A stretch of 64,000 nt of DNA from Malachius bipustulatus (Eukaryota; Arthropoda; Insecta; Coleoptera; Melyridae). The translations under genes were made by a program, and so were the position numbers. A model generated the notes under the pieces. The model saw only the letters and a program-made list of their open reading frames with translations, made no database searches and was not told where the DNA came from. Numbering within the stretch: the stretch's first letter is position 1; each line of letters opens with the position of its first letter. The DNA lies in contig OU342630.1 in the NCBI GenBank assembly GCA_910589415.1, positions 7,502,001 to 7,566,000 on the forward strand, given 5' to 3'. Positions 31,951 to 42,667 of the stretch are shown here, piece by piece.

Positions 31951-34575
31951 GCTAGTCCCCCATCGGGAGCCTCCTCGGGTGGTGGATAGGGGAATGTCGT
32001 CTATATAGATGACACCGGGGGAATTAGATACCCCGGGGCTGACCAAAACTAGCAAACCAGACGGTAGAGGACACAGAACCTACACAGCCTCGCCCGGTGC
32101 GATACCACCTTTCTGGCTTAGTCGGCGTGAAGTTGCTTTAAAGAGCTGACGTTTTGCTGCTGTGCCAGAGATTACGGCCCATGGGGTAAGAAACGATAAT
32201 ATACATGGATGGCGTTCCAGGGGGAATAAAACGACCCCCCATTCGGATCTCCGGGCGGGGGCTAATCCAGGGGCACATTCATGCAGGAGAAAGAATAATA
32301 ACACCTCCAGAATGGAAAAATTTATAGTCGACTTTTGTAATAGAGGTTTAAACACGAATATCAATTCAGTACACCAACATCTTCAGGCAAATAAACCTCA
32401 CATTCTAGCGCTGTGCGAAACAAAAGTCCAAGAGTCGTCAAGCAAAGTTAATAATTATCTTTATCCAGGATATGACTTTCATTCCCGATTTAGACGTAAC
32501 TTCGGAACTGGCATTTTTGTCAGAAGTGATCTCTCCTGCCAACGTGAGGAAGACTTTGAGCCCCATGACTTGACGTCATGTGGCTTAGGATAACAGACCG
32601 ACAAACGACGAGATTCATCTGTTGTTTATACCAACCACCCAGCGATACATAATATAGGACACTTTTTTTGTCCCTGAAAAAGACTGTTGACTTTATACAG
32701 ATAAGCTACCCTTAAGCTGAGATATCCATCTTCGGTGATTTTAATGTACATAACATCAACTGGCTTAAATACTCAAAATTCACTGATGAAGAAGGCCATG
32801 AAGCGGAATCGTTTACGATCAGCTGTGGTTCTACCCAGCTCGTTGATGAACCAACTCGCATTCCCGATCGCGAGGCAGAATTCAGTAGCCTGTTGGATCT
32901 GTTTTTGACCACGAACCCTCAAATATATACTATCACGGTGAAAGCCCCACTAGGTTCCGCAGACCACAAACTCGTCTCAACATCTTGTGTCCTACCAATT
33001 GCTAGTATTAAAGAATCAAGTAAACCGCGTGTAGTCTGGCACTAGAGATTTGCTAAATGGGAAGAACTCAGGGAATATTATCGAGATTTTCCATGGAGGA
33101 GTGTTTGTTTCGGCTCTGATGATCCATCTGTTTGTGCTGGGGAAGTTGCTCAAGTCATCCTGACGGGCATGGAAGCCTACATTCCCTTTTCAAAAAAACA
33201 CCCCTCAAACAGCAAACCTTGGTTCAATAAAAGATGCAAGGAAGCTGTCGCCTTCAAACAACTGGCTTTTCGCCAATGGCGAGAGAGCCCCGACGGCATA
33301 AACCACCACAATTTCATCCTTGCTCGAAACAGATACAAAGAAATAATAGACCAAACCAAGGAAACTCACAACCAAAGAATTAGGAACAAACTTCTCTCCT
33401 GCCCTAACGGTTCAAAATCTTTTTGATCGGTAACTAAGGCAGTCAGCCAGAACTTCATCAGATCCACGATTCCACCACTTACACGGACAGACGAGACTAT
33501 CGCATCTACGGCTACTGAGAAGGCGAACTTGTTGGCGGTAGTCTTTTCTTCATACTCTTCCGTCGACTTTTGGGGAAGAACTCCGTCAATGATCCCTTCC
33601 TTGGAGTCCCAAATGTCAGACATTGTTTTCCGACAGCGTGTCATAAAGCGCATTATGTTAGCCTTAGACCCAAATAAAGCTTCTGGGCCCGATGACGTAC
33701 CGGTTATCGGACTTAAAAAATGCGCCACTGAGCTGTCATCTGTTTTCTGTCGACTTTTCAATCTGTCGTATAAAAAGGGAATATTTCCTTCCTGCTGGAA
33801 ATGTGCACGAATCCAACCTATTCCCAAGAAAGGCAAAAAACTATACCGAATAACTATCGACCAGTGGCACTGCTTTCATTAATATCCAAGATTATGGAGA
33901 AAGCTATTAACCAACATCTTTTAAAGTACTTGGAAGGAGCTAATATAATCAGCGACCAGCAATACGGATTTCGCAAACAGAGGTCAACTGGTGACCTCCT
34001 CATCTACCTCACCGAGCTGTGGAACAGCGCAATCGAGCACCATGGGAAATCTCGAGGAGTTGCGCTTGATATTTCTAGAGCTTTCGACCGTGTGTGGCAT
34101 GATGGAATGTTGGCAAAACTGCAGGCTTATGGAATGCCCCAGACATTCTGCTTGTGGCTTGCGAGTTATCCCAAAGACAGTTCATTACACAGGTGGCAGT
34201 CGATGGAGTTCTTTCTGAGACCTTTTCCATCAATGCCGATGTGCCTCAGGGATCCATTTTATCTCCGACTTTCTTTCTAATATTTATAAACGACTTGCTT
34301 GAAACAACAAACTATCCAATATACAGTTTCACCGACGACAGTACACTCATATCTTCTTATACGTTAGATGCGCGAACATCTGCCATCGACGCACAGACTC
34401 GCAGGGAGCAAGAAGTTGTCATACTCAACAATGACTTGCAAGACATTCTAACTTGGGGCGATAGAAACCAAGTCCAATTTAATGCTGTAAAAACCCAAGC
34501 AGTAATCTTCTCCAAAAAGACCAACGTTTTGGAGCCAGATATGGTGATGGCGGGAAACTCTCTTACTCCAGCGTC
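31950..34575 (+). mobile_element. CR1/Jockey-like non-LTR element, 5' portion (ORF broken)
   Basis: A GC-richer leader (31950-32300, with CCCCGGGG-type hairpins) is followed by an endonuclease start at about 32310: MEKFIVDFCNRGLNTN, then KPHILALCETKVQESS, stopping near 32590. The linker and RT resume in shifted frames: 33169-33426 (KPWFNKRCKEAV), 33529-33882 (MLALDPNKASGPDDVPVIGL) and 33801-34280 (NNYRPVALLSLISKIMEKAI, GFRKQRSTGDLL, LDISRAFDRVWH). 34154-34597 has DVPQGSILSPTFFLIFINDL and YSFTDDSTL in place of the usual F/Y-A-D-D. Several frameshifts and stops make it non-functional. It is cut at 34575 by gypsy element A and resumes at 50971. Confidence 0.8.
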
Positions 34576-35200
34576 TGTGATGGAAAATGCTAAGTAATAT
34601 ATTCTTAGTTTATTGAAAAGTTCATTGATGTCTTTGAACCACTTTATGAAACAAAAGTTACTGATAAGTTAGCTTGAGTTCACCAGCCGAGCCGAGTACA
34701 TTCACATTTCCTGTATTGCAAAAACTATAATCTTTTATGTTTACTCAGCGACATGTTAGAAATTATTCACTGTATATTTTTTTAATTAAATTATTAAGAA
34801 ATAAGTTGTCCTCAAGAAAGGAAGGTTGATCCCGTCTTTTTCGACAGGATGTTCATCGACATTCTAGCAATAAGTTAGTTAAATTGTAATAGAATAATAA
34901 CCAATAAAATGTAAATTAGTAAATCTCAGAACTCTTTCCCTGCTAGTAACAAATAATCTCAAACGAACCTAGATCCAAAGGATGGATCATCACATGGCGA
35001 TCCTGCTAGTTGATATCATAGTGGATATCATCAGAAACTACTCGTGAAGTTTAAAATTGAAGTTGTGTCCTCAGTGAAATATAAGACGAAAATTATTAAA
35101 AAAAAAAAAAAGAAACATGGTTCAATAACCAGTGGTCACCAGTGCTATGCTTATCAACAGTATTATAAATAGTGAAGAAAGTTAAGTTAGTGAAATCAAA

Positions 35201-35465
35201 ATGGGAGGTTCTGAGTCGAAAGAAGAAGTCTTTCGACTCAGAAATATCACAAGCTGGAAATAGTGGTGGAATTACTGATGGAGTTTCTCAAGGACAAGGT
35301 CTATCAGTCTATGAAGTTGGTGGTCTAATAGCAATCCTGATGGCAGTAATTGGAATTTTTTATCTGGCTTATCAACTGTTTATGAGAAAATTGAAGAAGA
35401 AGATACGCGGAGAAGTTAGGAAGAGCCAAGATGTGTTAAATGTGTCCAGCAATAGTGTAGTGTAA
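35201..35465 (+). pseudogene. Leader small ORF of element A: MGG start, transmembrane segment, frame break
   Basis: An ATG at 35201 begins MGGSESKEEV, a potential N-myristoylation start. After a frame change the sequence reads EISQAGNSGGITDGVSQG and then a strong membrane segment (VGGLIAILMAVIGIFYLAYQLF), a basic stretch and a stop at 35463. At the junction is a perfect stem-loop: TCTGAGTCGAAAG (35210-35222) mirrored at 35230-35242 with a 7-nt loop. I infer that the MGG start and the membrane segment once formed a single small protein of roughly 80-90 residues. The function is unknown. It lies between the primer-binding site and gag. Confidence 0.5.
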
Positions 35466-35550
35466 GTGATAATGTTAGGGAAATAGGTGTTAAAAGTGAT
35501 TAAAACGTAAGTAGTTTAAGATTGAAATTTTGTTTTAGTTAAGTTAGCTA

Positions 35551-36839
35551 ATGAGTCTAGTTGAGCCATTCGGTTTCATCCATGATGAGCTTAAGGTAAT
35601 TTTAAGAAATCTTAGTAAAGACAATCAAGAAAGACGTTCTGATTTAGAAGTCATAAATAGGAAAATAAACAAAATAAATGATTTAGAGAAGGATTTTACT
35701 CTAACTAGGGATGCATTCAATAAGTCTAAAGCAACTGATAAGGAAATAATTCAAAAAGCAAAGTCATATGTAGAAAAGAATGAAGCTTTAATTAATGAAA
35801 TTAGAGGTATACTAGCCGATAGATTAGACAAAGCTAGAGGTCGTAACTCTCAGACAGATTTAGACATTGCTAGTAATATAAACGTCAAGATGACAGAAAA
35901 ATTTGATCTTAGAACGGCAGCAATGCTGCTACCGGTCATAGATGGATCAGAAAATGGCACTAGACAATTAATCGATGCAATCGAATTATATGATGGCTTA
36001 TTGGATGACAATGGTAAAAAATTGCTCACAAACTATGTTTTAAAAACCAAGTTAATGCAATCTGCTAAATTACGTTTGAATAAGGCTTATGCATCCAATG
36101 CAGAACTTATTATTGATATTAAAAAATATTTGGTTCCCAAAAAATCTGTAGCTGCCCTTTCGTCTGAGCTTCATTATTCCAAGCAAAGTCAGCAATCAGT
36201 TGAGGACTTTGGCAATGCTTAATGGAAAAACTTATGGTAAATTTAACATTAGCTGAAGCTGATGGTGATGATGATAAAATGGCGGTTTTGGCAAATACCA
36301 ATGAAAAAATAGCGATCAATTCCTTTGCAAATGGACTTAGAGATCCAAATTTAAAAACAATTGTGAAAGCTAGGAATTATTCTCAATTAAGGGATGCAAT
36401 CAGGGGCGCACAAGATGAAGAAAACTCAAAGCAAAATTATAGTTCCGGTCATGCGTTTTATGCATACAATAATAATAGAGGTAGAATTAGGACCGGCACA
36501 AATAGATTCACGTCTAGATTTCAAAATAATAGGACACCACATAGGTTCAATCATAATCATTCGAATCGGCCGCGAACCCAAAATTATATTGCCTATTCTA
36601 ACACCAGAAATCAAAACGGATCCTACAATAATCGGAATTCTAACAGAGGTAGTAGGAATTTTTCACGTGGACGATCTGGAAACTCAGTAAATAATAATTA
36701 TTCCGACCGAGGATATTTTGCACATTCCGATAATAATATTAGACCATTCAATGAAAGTCAAAGTTCATCAGCGTCCACATCTTCATCCACACCAGTAGAG
36801 ACAACATTTTTTCGTCCCTTCAAGAAACAAAATCAATAA
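35551..36839 (+). pseudogene. gag: Gag of gypsy element A, one frame break
   Basis: The first frame, 35551-36222, encodes a charged helical N-terminus and a capsid-like region (FDLRTAAMLLPVIDGSENGT, DAIELYDGLLDD). It stops, and a second frame beginning at 36222 continues the same domain (EKLMVNLTLAEADGDDDKM, FANGLRDPNLKTIVKARNY) into an Asn/Arg/Gly-rich, probably RNA-binding tail without CCHC knuckles. Uninterrupted mdg1/412-type Gag would cover both parts. The break around 36216-36224 is either inactivating or a sequencing indel. Confidence 0.8.
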
Positions 36840-38997
36840 AAAATTTGACAAAGTTTTCAGTATAAATGGAATTAATTTTGTAAGGATAAGTTATAGGAAT
36901 AGGACATTAGTATTTTTATTAGATACCGGAGCATCGATAAGTTTGATGTCCGAATTATGTTTAGAAAAGGATGAAATAGTTGATTATAAAAATAACACAA
37001 ATATTGAGGGAATATCTGGATCAGTGAAATCATTAGGCTCTGTAAATATTTCATTCGGTTTAGGTGAATGTATCATTGATCATGACTTTTCAGTCATACA
37101 ACAATTTAGTGAGCATATACATGGAGTACTAGGAACTGATTTCCTCATCAAATATTCTGTAGTTATAAATTACGAAAATTTTTCATTTTCTTTTTGGAAC
37201 AATAACCAAAAGTTCAATGTAGGTTTAAATTCTGATTTTAGTCAAATAACTAAAATTCCACCTAGATGCGAAATAATCAAATATTTTCATATAGACACTG
37301 ATCGCGATTGTGTAGTCACACAAGAAGAGATAGCCGACGGAGTATTTTTAGCAAATACCATTGTAAAACCTAATAAGAATTGGATACCTGTTAGGTTGTT
37401 AAATACAAATGACAGGGAAGTACAATTGAAAAATTTCAAACCTCGAGTCGAATTTCTTTATTTATATGACACGATACAATTTGACGATGATTCTTTTATA
37501 ACTGTTGAGCGAGTTGACAAACTTTTACAGAAAATTGATACCAAAAATCTAAATTGTGATGAAAAAGAGTCGATTCAACGAATTTGTGCTAAATTCTCGG
37601 ACGTATTCTACATGGAAAATGATCCTCTCTCAGTTACACCCGTTTACAAACAAAATATTAGGTTACAGCCGGGTGCAGTTCCATCGTACATTAAACCGTA
37701 TAGGTTGCCGTATGCTCAGAAAGATGAGATGAATAAACAAATTAATAAAATGCTACATGATAAGGTGATCGAACCAGCAAGTTCCGAGTGGTCGTCGCCT
37801 TTGCTTCTGGTAAGTAAAAAACCTGACAGTAAGGGAAACAAAAAATATAGAGTAGTGATCGATTATAGGCAACTAAACCAAAGAATAGAAGATGATAAAT
37901 TTCCATTACCATCGATTGAGGAGATATTAGATGCATTATCAGGTGCAATTTACTTTACACATTTAGATTTGTATCAGGGGTACTATCAGCTCGAATTAGA
38001 TTCAAATTCTAGACCATATACAGCTTTCACCACAGACAAAGGCCAATTTCAAATGACAAGAGCTCCCATGGGGTTGAAAATTAGTCCAAACTCTTTCTCT
38101 AGAGTAATGACAATTGCTATGTCGGGATTGAACTGTGAAAATTGTTTTATTTATTTGGATGATTTAATTGTTTTTGGGAATAGTTTAGAAAATCATAACA
38201 CAAACTTAATAAAAGTTTTCAATAGACTGCGGAAGGTAAATTTGAAACTTAACCCTTCAAAATGTGAATTTCTGAAAAAACAAATTTTATATTTGGGGCA
38301 CACAATTTCTTCTGAAGGCATTTCACCCGATGTAGAGAAAACTAGAAGCATTCAAGAATATCCAATTCCAAAGAATGCAGCCGAAATAAAAAGATTTGTT
38401 GCATTTGCGAATTATTATAGAAAATTCATACCAAACTTTTCGAAAATTGCCCTTCCTTTAAATCGTCTAACTAAAAAAAGAGTCGTATTTAATTGGACCA
38501 GTGAATGCCAAAATGCGTTTGATTTACTAAAAGAGGCTTTAATCAATCCACCAGTTTTAGAGTATCCGGACTTTTCGGAAGACAATGAATTCGTTTTGAA
38601 AACAGATGCATCAGGTTATGCATTAGGTGCAATTCTGTTAAATTCAAATGATAAACCCATAGCTTACGCAAGCCGAACACTCAATAAGGCAGAACAAAAT
38701 TACATTACAGTAGAGAAGGAACTTTTAGCTATAGTTTGGGGAGTGAAAAAATTTAGACCGTACTTGTTCGGGAGACATTTTTCTATCTATACAGACCACA
38801 AGCCGCTTATATATTTGTTCGGGATGAATAATCCATCAAGTAGACTAATAAAATTTCGACTAATTTTAGAGGACTACAATTTCACTGTTCATCATGTTAG
38901 GGGTAAGGATAATGTTGCTGCAGACGCATTATCCCGAATACGAATAAGGAAAGTGAAGCATTATGGAATAGTCGCGACAATAAGTATTATAAAATAA
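36838..38997 (+). CDS. pol: Pol of gypsy element A: protease, RT, RNase H
   Basis: The frame is open from at least 36838, overlapping the gag end in a different phase, as expected for a Gag-Pol frameshift. Landmarks are the protease LLDTGASISLM (about 36920), RT beginning KYRVVIDYRQLNQ (about 37850), the active site IYLDDLIVFG (about 38150), LGHTIS, and RNase H with LKTDASGYALGAIL, TVEKELLAIVWGVKKFR and IYTDHKPLIYL. It ends in ADALSRIRIR, where a frame break occurs shortly before the stop. In the neighbouring frame the sequence continues as NNIVYLKRDARSM towards the integrase. Confidence 0.85.
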   Translation, partial: KKFDKVFSINGINFVRISYRNRTLVFLLDTGASISLMSELCLEKDEIVDYKNNTNIEGISGSVKSLGSVNISFGLGECIIDHDFSVIQQFSEHIHGVLGTDFLIKYSVVINYENFSFSFWNNNQKFNVGLNSDFSQITKIPPRCEIIKYFHIDTDRDCVVTQEEIADGVFLANTIVKPNKNWIPVRLLNTNDREVQLKNFKPRVEFLYLYDTIQFDDDSFITVERVDKLLQKIDTKNLNCDEKESIQRICAKFSDVFYMENDPLSVTPVYKQNIRLQPGAVPSYIKPYRLPYAQKDEMNKQINKMLHDKVIEPASSEWSSPLLLVSKKPDSKGNKKYRVVIDYRQLNQRIEDDKFPLPSIEEILDALSGAIYFTHLDLYQGYYQLELDSNSRPYTAFTTDKGQFQMTRAPMGLKISPNSFSRVMTIAMSGLNCENCFIYLDDLIVFGNSLENHNTNLIKVFNRLRKVNLKLNPSKCEFLKKQILYLGHTISSEGISPDVEKTRSIQEYPIPKNAAEIKRFVAFANYYRKFIPNFSKIALPLNRLTKKRVVFNWTSECQNAFDLLKEALINPPVLEYPDFSEDNEFVLKTDASGYALGAILLNSNDKPIAYASRTLNKAEQNYITVEKELLAIVWGVKKFRPYLFGRHFSIYTDHKPLIYLFGMNNPSSRLIKFRLILEDYNFTVHHVRGKDNVAADALSRIRIRKVKHYGIVATISIIK

Positions 38998-39029
38998 ACA
39001 ATGCATGCTATGATAAGAAGAATAATATT

Positions 39030-40276
39030 GTGTATTTGAAACGAGATGCTCGATCAATGTCAGCAATTCTTGCGTCGTTGAGAGATCTCCAAGAAATTTC
39101 TAATAAATTTGAGATTCCGGAATTTGTTGTTATTAAGAATGATAAAAGTATGTTATTATTGAAAGAAATTTCAAAAGCTTCGCAAAAAATTAACGAACAC
39201 GGTTTGAAAATTTTTATCATAAAAGGGGTACGAAATATAACTGACCTTGAACACGTCAACTAATTTTGAACGATTTTCACATGTTACCCACTGGGGGACA
39301 TGCAGGGATAAATCGAATGTACAATAATATAAAGCGTTATTATTTTTGGAGTGGACTGAAACATGATATTAGAGAACTCGTGCGAAAGTGTAACAGTTGT
39401 CAGACTTGTAAATATTCGAATTTGAAGAAACATTCTATGAAAGTTACTACGACAGCTACTTCAGCATTCCAAAAAATTCTCCTTGACTTAGTAGGTCCTT
39501 TAACACTAGATCAAAGCAACAACCGCTACATTCTAACACTTCAGTGTGAACTCAGCAAATTTGTCGAATGCTATCCTTTAACGGATAAGGAAGCAGTTAC
39601 TGTTGCCAAATCCTTTGTAGAGGGATTTATTTTGCATTATGGTATACCTAGTGAAATTCTTACGGACCAGGGCACAGAATTTTTATCTTCGATATTTAAG
39701 GAAACTTGTAAACTGCTAACAATCAATCAACTGCAATCGACAGCATATCATCATGAAACAATTGGTGCTTTAGAAAATTCGCATAAAAGTTTAGGAGCTT
39801 TCCTCAGAATCCATTGTTCAGATCATCCTGAAAAGTGGAGCACATGGGTTCCATTTTGGGCATTTGCATACAACAATACAGTTCATACTGCTACACAGTA
39901 TACACCTTATGAATTGGTATTTGGGAAAACTAGCATTTTACCAGGAAATATAATAAATAAAATTGAGCCATTATATACTTTCGATGATTATCCTTTAGAA
40001 TTAAAGTATAGACTTCAGGTAGCTTGTAATGATGCAAGAAATAATTTAATAGACTCAAAAGTTAAGCGAAAAGCGAACTGCGATTTAAAATCAGCAGATA
40101 TTAAGTTTGAAATTGGTGAAAAAGTACTTTTACGAAATATGACTACAAACAAGGCAGAGGTTTTATTTAAGGAACCCTATGAAGTTGTTGAAGATAAAGA
40201 CTTTAATGTTATTTTAAAAATAAAAAACAGAAATGTAGAAGTGCACAAAAATAGAATTAAACGTTATAATAGTTAA
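39030..40276 (+). pseudogene. pol: Integrase part of gypsy element A Pol, frame-broken
   Basis: The frame at 39030-39263 is the pre-integrase linker. After another shift near 39260, the frame 39266-40276 has the HHCC zinc domain (HMLPTGGHAG...CNSCQTC). The catalytic core has DLVGPL (first Asp, about 39487), LTDQGTEF (second Asp, about 39665) and ALENSHKSL (Glu, about 39773), and the C-terminal region ends VEVHKNRIKRY. The catalytic triad is intact within this frame, but three frame breaks across gag-pol make autonomous function doubtful. Confidence 0.8.
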
Positions 40277-40444
40277 GTTAATTACATTTTTTATCAAATT
40301 ATTGCTTATAGTATTAAATGAGTTGTGTTAGCAGTTTTATTCAAATTAGTTAAGATGATGTATAGATTTAAGGTTTTGCATATTGTTTTACCTACTTGTA
40401 ATATTGTATAATTAAGGTGATTTTTATTGTATGGAAAAAAAAGT

Positions 40445-40496
40445 ATTCTAACCCGCGAGTGGTCGCGCCTCTCCGTGAAACGCGAGTGGTCGCGCG
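40445..40496 (+). repeat. CGCGAGTGGTCGCG motif pair at the 3' end of element A
   Basis: CGCGAGTGGTCGCG occurs twice here, about 27 bp apart. A related inverted form, GCGACTACTCGCGGG, lies near the other end of the non-coding 3' region at about 50500. The errantivirus inserted exactly at the second copy, duplicating CGCG. They are short clustered GC-rich motifs in AT-rich DNA, with no assigned function. Confidence 0.5.
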
Positions 40497-40892
40497 AATT
40501 TTGGTTTGCAATTCAACGAAAGGCTTTTTAAAAAATTATTTATTGAGAAAAGACTAATATAATAAAATCATAACAAACGGTTTACAATTTAATACATTAG
40601 GCCAGGAAGGCTAAATCTAATCTGAGCTTGAAATGCGTTGTCATAGCTTATATAGCTTCTGGAAAGGCAATGCCCTTTCCGTTTTGTGTACGTGACCACG
40701 TGCATGTGTCTGTTATCAACACGCCTTTTTGGGTCTTAAAATATAAACTTTAATAATGGTATTAAGTACTTACATTCTACGTTAATTCTTATATGATAAA
40801 TATTTACTAATTTCTAGAGACACTAGGTCTTTGTCTTAGTTTGTTTATGTCTTACCTAATTACAAATGATATGGATTAAGAGGTGCATAACT
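40497..40892 (-). repeat. 3' LTR of errantivirus B (396 bp)
   Basis: It differs from the other LTR at one base (AAAATCATA here, AAATTCATA at 49387). On the minus strand it is immediately preceded by the purine tract that overlaps the env stop codon. Confidence 0.92.
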
Positions 40893-40901
40893 CCTCCCTC
40901 C

Positions 40902-42551
40902 TTAAGTTTGAAAAAGTGACGAAGAAGGTTTTTCAATATCAATATCTGAACCTTCGATCTTAATTTTCTTAAATAATTTCTTGTGGCATAAGTGCCGTTT
41001 TTTATACAATACAAATGAAACAATTAATAATATAATTATAAACCAAGTGATTAAATGGTAGTTAGTATTCGATTTATGAAGTCTAAATAAAATTGGTTCT
41101 TGAGTTTTCTTCGAAATATGCGTGATGTTCATCTGAATTTCAGGGATGTTGTCGATAGGTATGTCTTCGTGTAGTTGTATGTCTTCTAATTTGACGCCAT
41201 TGAAGCTGTCGATGCTCTCAGGTTTCCTTGCTTTTCTTGTGTAGTAGATCTTGTTGTGAATTTTTACTTTGCAGTTCGTTGGAACTGTATACAGGCTTGG
41301 AGATTCAATAGTTTTCATGATGATATCTGGGCAGTATTCTGTGATTGTTATTTTGTTTTTGGGTACGATGATTAGTAGATTTTCGTCAATCTTGCGAATC
41401 ATGTCTGTTTTCATCGTTACATAGATTTTGCTGCAATTCTTTTCTCCTTGATGAAGTAAGATTGGTGCTATGCAGGTGTCTTGGTTGCTCGTTTGTTGAT
41501 TCATATCGGAGCAAATAAATTGATCTTCTAGTTGAGGGCATTCTTGTGTAATTTCCAGGTTGTTTCCTTTGGCGATTGCGATGTACGGTGTATTTGGGAT
41601 TATCATTTGATTGTTGATCGGAACAGGGATTATATGGTAGTAGGAATAAATGTTGGAATCCGTTAATGGCATACTGATTACAAAAAGAATCTTATCTTTA
41701 TAAATGAAACTTTGTAATGATAGTATTCTGTAATAGGTATGTAAGTCATTGAACTTGATCATAGCATCATGGTATTTTCTGGAACAATCTGTTATCAGAC
41801 TAGAGAGTTCGTTTTTGGATACGATTTCATGAGTTACTAAATTTAATTTTGAAAAATATAGAGATGTTTCTATTTTCATTAATTCATCGTTGAATTTTTG
41901 AGTGTTTATTTCGAGCCTATTGAGTAAATTATCCAATTCCAAATAGGAATATATTGCGATCTTCGAATGTATGAAATAACTAGTTAAGTTATTCATTTGT
42001 TTTTCTATGGCTATTAAATCGGAGTTAAGTGTTGCTACGGTAGAATTTAACTTTTCAGTCAGTTCATTAAAGAGTTCTATTTGCTTATTGAGACCTATTT
42101 TTAAAGTCTCTTGGTCTTCCTGTAGATTATTCAGCGATTCATAAATTGCTTTGCCATCATCAGCGTCTAAAGTTCCGAAGAGCGTTTTTGCTATTGAGCC
42201 ACCTAAATTCAGTAGTCCACGTTTCGTACGTAAATTTTGTTTGGGTTGTAAATTGTCTTGCATGGTTTTTGCGTTTGATATTTGATCTTGAATGTCTAGG
42301 AGTCTTGGCAGTAGTGTTTTTTGAACAAACGGATCGCTAGCTGTTGTTATTTGCATATATGCCATTTTGAAGATTTCTGATAATTTTTCAGTTTGTTGTA
42401 ATAAGGGTTTTTGGTTTATGTAGTACAAATAAGAAATTTTTGACGTTGTGACGTAAGCTGGGCCTAAGTGATGTGGAAAGAATCCAGGGTAGTTGGTCAA
42501 GGGTGTTTGTGCTTTGGCCAAATGTAAGCATAGAGTTAAGATGATTATCAT
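40902..42551 (-). CDS. env: Env-like F-type glycoprotein of errantivirus B
   Basis: This 549-residue frame starts with a hydrophobic signal peptide (about 1-14, LTLCLHLAKA). A furin-type site RTKR lies at about 108-111, directly followed by a hydrophobic glycine-containing segment (GLLNLGGSIAKTLFG) like the fusion-peptide region of baculovirus F proteins and gypsy Env. Heptad-rich helices, several N-x-S/T sites and paired cysteines follow. A single transmembrane segment lies near 499-516 (WFIIILLIVSFVLY), with a basic cytoplasmic tail. The length and plan are those of insect errantivirus Env. The frame has no break. Expression in relatives uses a spliced RNA; splice sites were not mapped here. 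The stop lies inside the polypurine tract. Confidence 0.9.
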   Translation of the reverse strand: MIIILTLCLHLAKAQTPLTNYPGFFPHHLGPAYVTTSKISYLYYINQKPLLQQTEKLSEIFKMAYMQITTASDPFVQKTLLPRLLDIQDQISNAKTMQDNLQPKQNLRTKRGLLNLGGSIAKTLFGTLDADDGKAIYESLNNLQEDQETLKIGLNKQIELFNELTEKLNSTVATLNSDLIAIEKQMNNLTSYFIHSKIAIYSYLELDNLLNRLEINTQKFNDELMKIETSLYFSKLNLVTHEIVSKNELSSLITDCSRKYHDAMIKFNDLHTYYRILSLQSFIYKDKILFVISMPLTDSNIYSYYHIIPVPINNQMIIPNTPYIAIAKGNNLEITQECPQLEDQFICSDMNQQTSNQDTCIAPILLHQGEKNCSKIYVTMKTDMIRKIDENLLIIVPKNKITITEYCPDIIMKTIESPSLYTVPTNCKVKIHNKIYYTRKARKPESIDSFNGVKLEDIQLHEDIPIDNIPEIQMNITHISKKTQEPILFRLHKSNTNYHLITWFIIILLIVSFVLYKKRHLCHKKLFKKIKIEGSDIDIEKPSSSLFQT

Positions 42552-42667
42552 CTGGAAAGAAAATGACGAAGGAAAATTAATTTTGTTTCGTTTTTCGTAT
42601 CGGTTTAATTTTAGATTTATGTCTTTTGTTTTTAGACATTTCCAGGATAGGGCCTTGGTTAGTTTTG

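Noticed and set aside
36222..36839. Separate gene starting with ATG at 36222
   Set aside because: The protein directly continues the Gag domain of the preceding frame; the ATG is incidental to a frame break.
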